Assembly (NCBI RefSeq): GCF_000375345.1
Contig: NZ_AQXD01000001.1
Span: 388,600-452,599, forward strand
Direction: 5' to 3'
DNA length: 64,000 bases
Source of the DNA: Wohlfahrtiimonas chitiniclastica DSM 18708
Lineage (GTDB): Bacteria > Pseudomonadota > Gammaproteobacteria > Cardiobacteriales > Wohlfahrtiimonadaceae
The stretch's first letter is position 1. The number at the start of each line of letters is the position of its first letter. The position numbers and the translations under genes are program-made. Under the pieces are notes generated by a model. The model was not told where the DNA came from, made no database searches, and worked only from the letters and a program-made list of their open reading frames with translations. Shown here in pieces: positions 63,124-64,000 of the stretch.

Positions 63124-63456
63124 ATGATGATGAAAGGCGGAATTGCTGGGATGATGAAAAAAGCCCAGAAAATGCAAGAAGATATGGTGAAAGCACAAGA
63201 AGAATTGGCGGACATCTCTGTGACGGGTGAATCTGGTGCAGGTTTAGTGAAAATCGAAATGTCTTGCCGCCACGTTGTGCGTAAAATTGAAATTGATGAT
63301 TCATTGTTATCAGATGATAAAGAGATGCTTGAAGATTTAATCGGTGCAGCGTTTAACGATGCATTGGCGAAAGTTGAAGTGGCTTCTCAAGAAAAAATGA
63401 AATCTGTGACCGGTGGCTTTGAATTGCCAGCGGGCATGAAATTGCCTGGTTTTTAA
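63124..63456 (+). CDS. ybaB: YbaB/EbfC nucleoid-associated protein
   Basis: A 110-residue DNA-binding protein of the YbaB/EbfC family, a tweezer-like dimer. The Met- and Lys-rich helix ([20 protein letters not shown]) and the central beta segment ([19 protein letters not shown]) are typical, as is the ending [10 protein letters not shown]. Several ATG codons in a row (63124 onward) leave the start open by two codons. Lies between dnaX and recR as usual. Confidence 0.95.
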   Translation: MMMKGGIAGMMKKAQKMQEDMVKAQEELADISVTGESGAGLVKIEMSCRHVVRKIEIDDSLLSDDKEMLEDLIGAAFNDALAKVEVASQEKMKSVTGGFELPAGMKLPGF

Positions 63457-64000
63457 TGAGCCATACACTGTATCCGAAAGCCCTTAAAGCATTGGTGGAT
63501 GCCTTAAGGGTTTTGCCCGGTGTGGGGCAAAAGTCAGCGCTGAGAATGGCGCTGCATTTGCTTGAGCGCAATCGAACGGGTGCTTTGCAGCTGAGCGAAG
63601 CCATTACGGGTGCATTGAATCACATACAAAAATGCAGCATTTGCCGCAATTTATCTGATGAGGCTGTGTGTTCGATCTGCCAAGATCCAAAGCGCGATGA
63701 ATCATTGTTGTGTGTGGTGGAAAACCCGATGGATGTGTTTGCACTTTCCCAATCGGTGGATTATAAAGGTCGTTACTTTGTGCTTATGGGCAATTTATCA
63801 CCGTTAGATGGCATTGGCCCTGAAGAAGTGGGGCTTGATCTGCTTGAAGCGCGCTTGCGTGAAGGAGTGATCAAAGAGCTGATTTTAGCCACCAATCCAA
63901 CGGTTGAAGGTGAAGCGACGGCGTTTTACATTGATGAAATGGCCAAGCCCTATCAAGTGATCGTCACCCGCATTGCACATGGCGTGCCAATGGGCGGCGA
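63456..64000 (+). CDS. recR: Recombination protein RecR, 3' end cut by the window
   Basis: Works with RecF and RecO in loading RecA onto gaps. First 181 codons are visible; the full protein is normally about 200. Helix-hairpin-helix [13 protein letters not shown] at residues 20-32, a C4 zinc finger with Cys60, Cys63, Cys72 and Cys75, and a Toprim domain from about residue 80 ([27 protein letters not shown]). The ATG overlaps the ybaB stop by one base (TAATG), so it is coupled to ybaB. Confidence 0.95.
   Translation, partial: MSHTLYPKALKALVDALRVLPGVGQKSALRMALHLLERNRTGALQLSEAITGALNHIQKCSICRNLSDEAVCSICQDPKRDESLLCVVENPMDVFALSQSVDYKGRYFVLMGNLSPLDGIGPEEVGLDLLEARLREGVIKELILATNPTVEGEATAFYIDEMAKPYQVIVTRIAHGVPMGG

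Overview
The window is a typical gammaproteobacterial chromosome segment with moderate to low GC by eye. It holds about 45 intact protein genes, four tRNAs and the 4.5S RNA. Supporting gene arrangements are ratA-rnfH, cmoA-cmoB beside tatA-tatB, ffs-dnaX-ybaB-recR, a sigma-32 type promoter before htpG and a divergent dmlA/LysR pair. The content is compatible with a small-genome lineage such as the Cardiobacteriales/Wohlfahrtiimonas-Ignatzschineria group, but this is inference and no rRNA gene is present to settle it.

Layout. 1-5.9 kb: housekeeping genes (a shortened pta, ratA, rnfH, trmL, a lipoprotein, pyrG, an SDR-fold protein). 5.9-10.7 kb: a small membrane protein, a LysR regulator and dnaE. 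10.8-11.9 kb: an orphan phage-type S24 repressor and an unknown 87-residue protein, each with copies of the same GTTAT/ATAAC operator in its promoter. 12-14.1 kb: htpG and tRNA-Ser. 14.2-26.6 kb: an AT-rich accessory stretch with two related two-TM membrane proteins and one 3540-residue type Va autotransporter with large internal repeats.

26.7-35.8 kb: what looks like a complete carnitine catabolic locus: BCCT transporter, Rieske carnitine monooxygenase CntA, its reductase CntB, a (malic) semialdehyde dehydrogenase and a D-malate/tartrate dehydrogenase, with a LysR regulator and an unusual XRE-PAS regulator. Together these would import carnitine, split it to trimethylamine and malic semialdehyde, oxidise that to malate and decarboxylate malate to pyruvate. 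A GTAAAC-N5-GTTTAC element sits at the promoters of cntA and the aldehyde dehydrogenase, with a half-conserved copy at the transporter.

35.8-41 kb: a DUF726 hydrolase, a mini zinc ribbon plus WYL regulator pair, then a NAD module: a NadQ-type Nudix-wHTH regulator and divergent nadA and nadC with two TATACTCA/TGAGTATA palindromes between them. 40.8-45.2 kb: a four-gene operon for a membrane flavocytochrome dehydrogenase (small Tat subunit, GMC-FAD/Fe-S subunit, tri-heme cytochrome c) ending in a shikimate dehydrogenase-like gene. 45.3-50.1 kb: an EamA exporter, CvfB, an MFS exporter, and a siderophore-interacting protein divergent from an AraC regulator, with a Fur-box-like site between them.

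50.1-64 kb: acnA, ahpD, a FUSC membrane protein, dsbD, tRNA-Gly, cmoB-cmoA-tatB-tatA, then a second identical tRNA-Gly, tRNA-Cys, 4.5S RNA, dnaX, ybaB and recR (cut by the window end). No transposase, integrase, CRISPR array or rRNA was seen. The best candidates for something undescribed are the S24 repressor/87-residue pair, the carnitine operator set with the XRE-PAS protein, and the shikimate dehydrogenase-like protein in the flavocytochrome operon.
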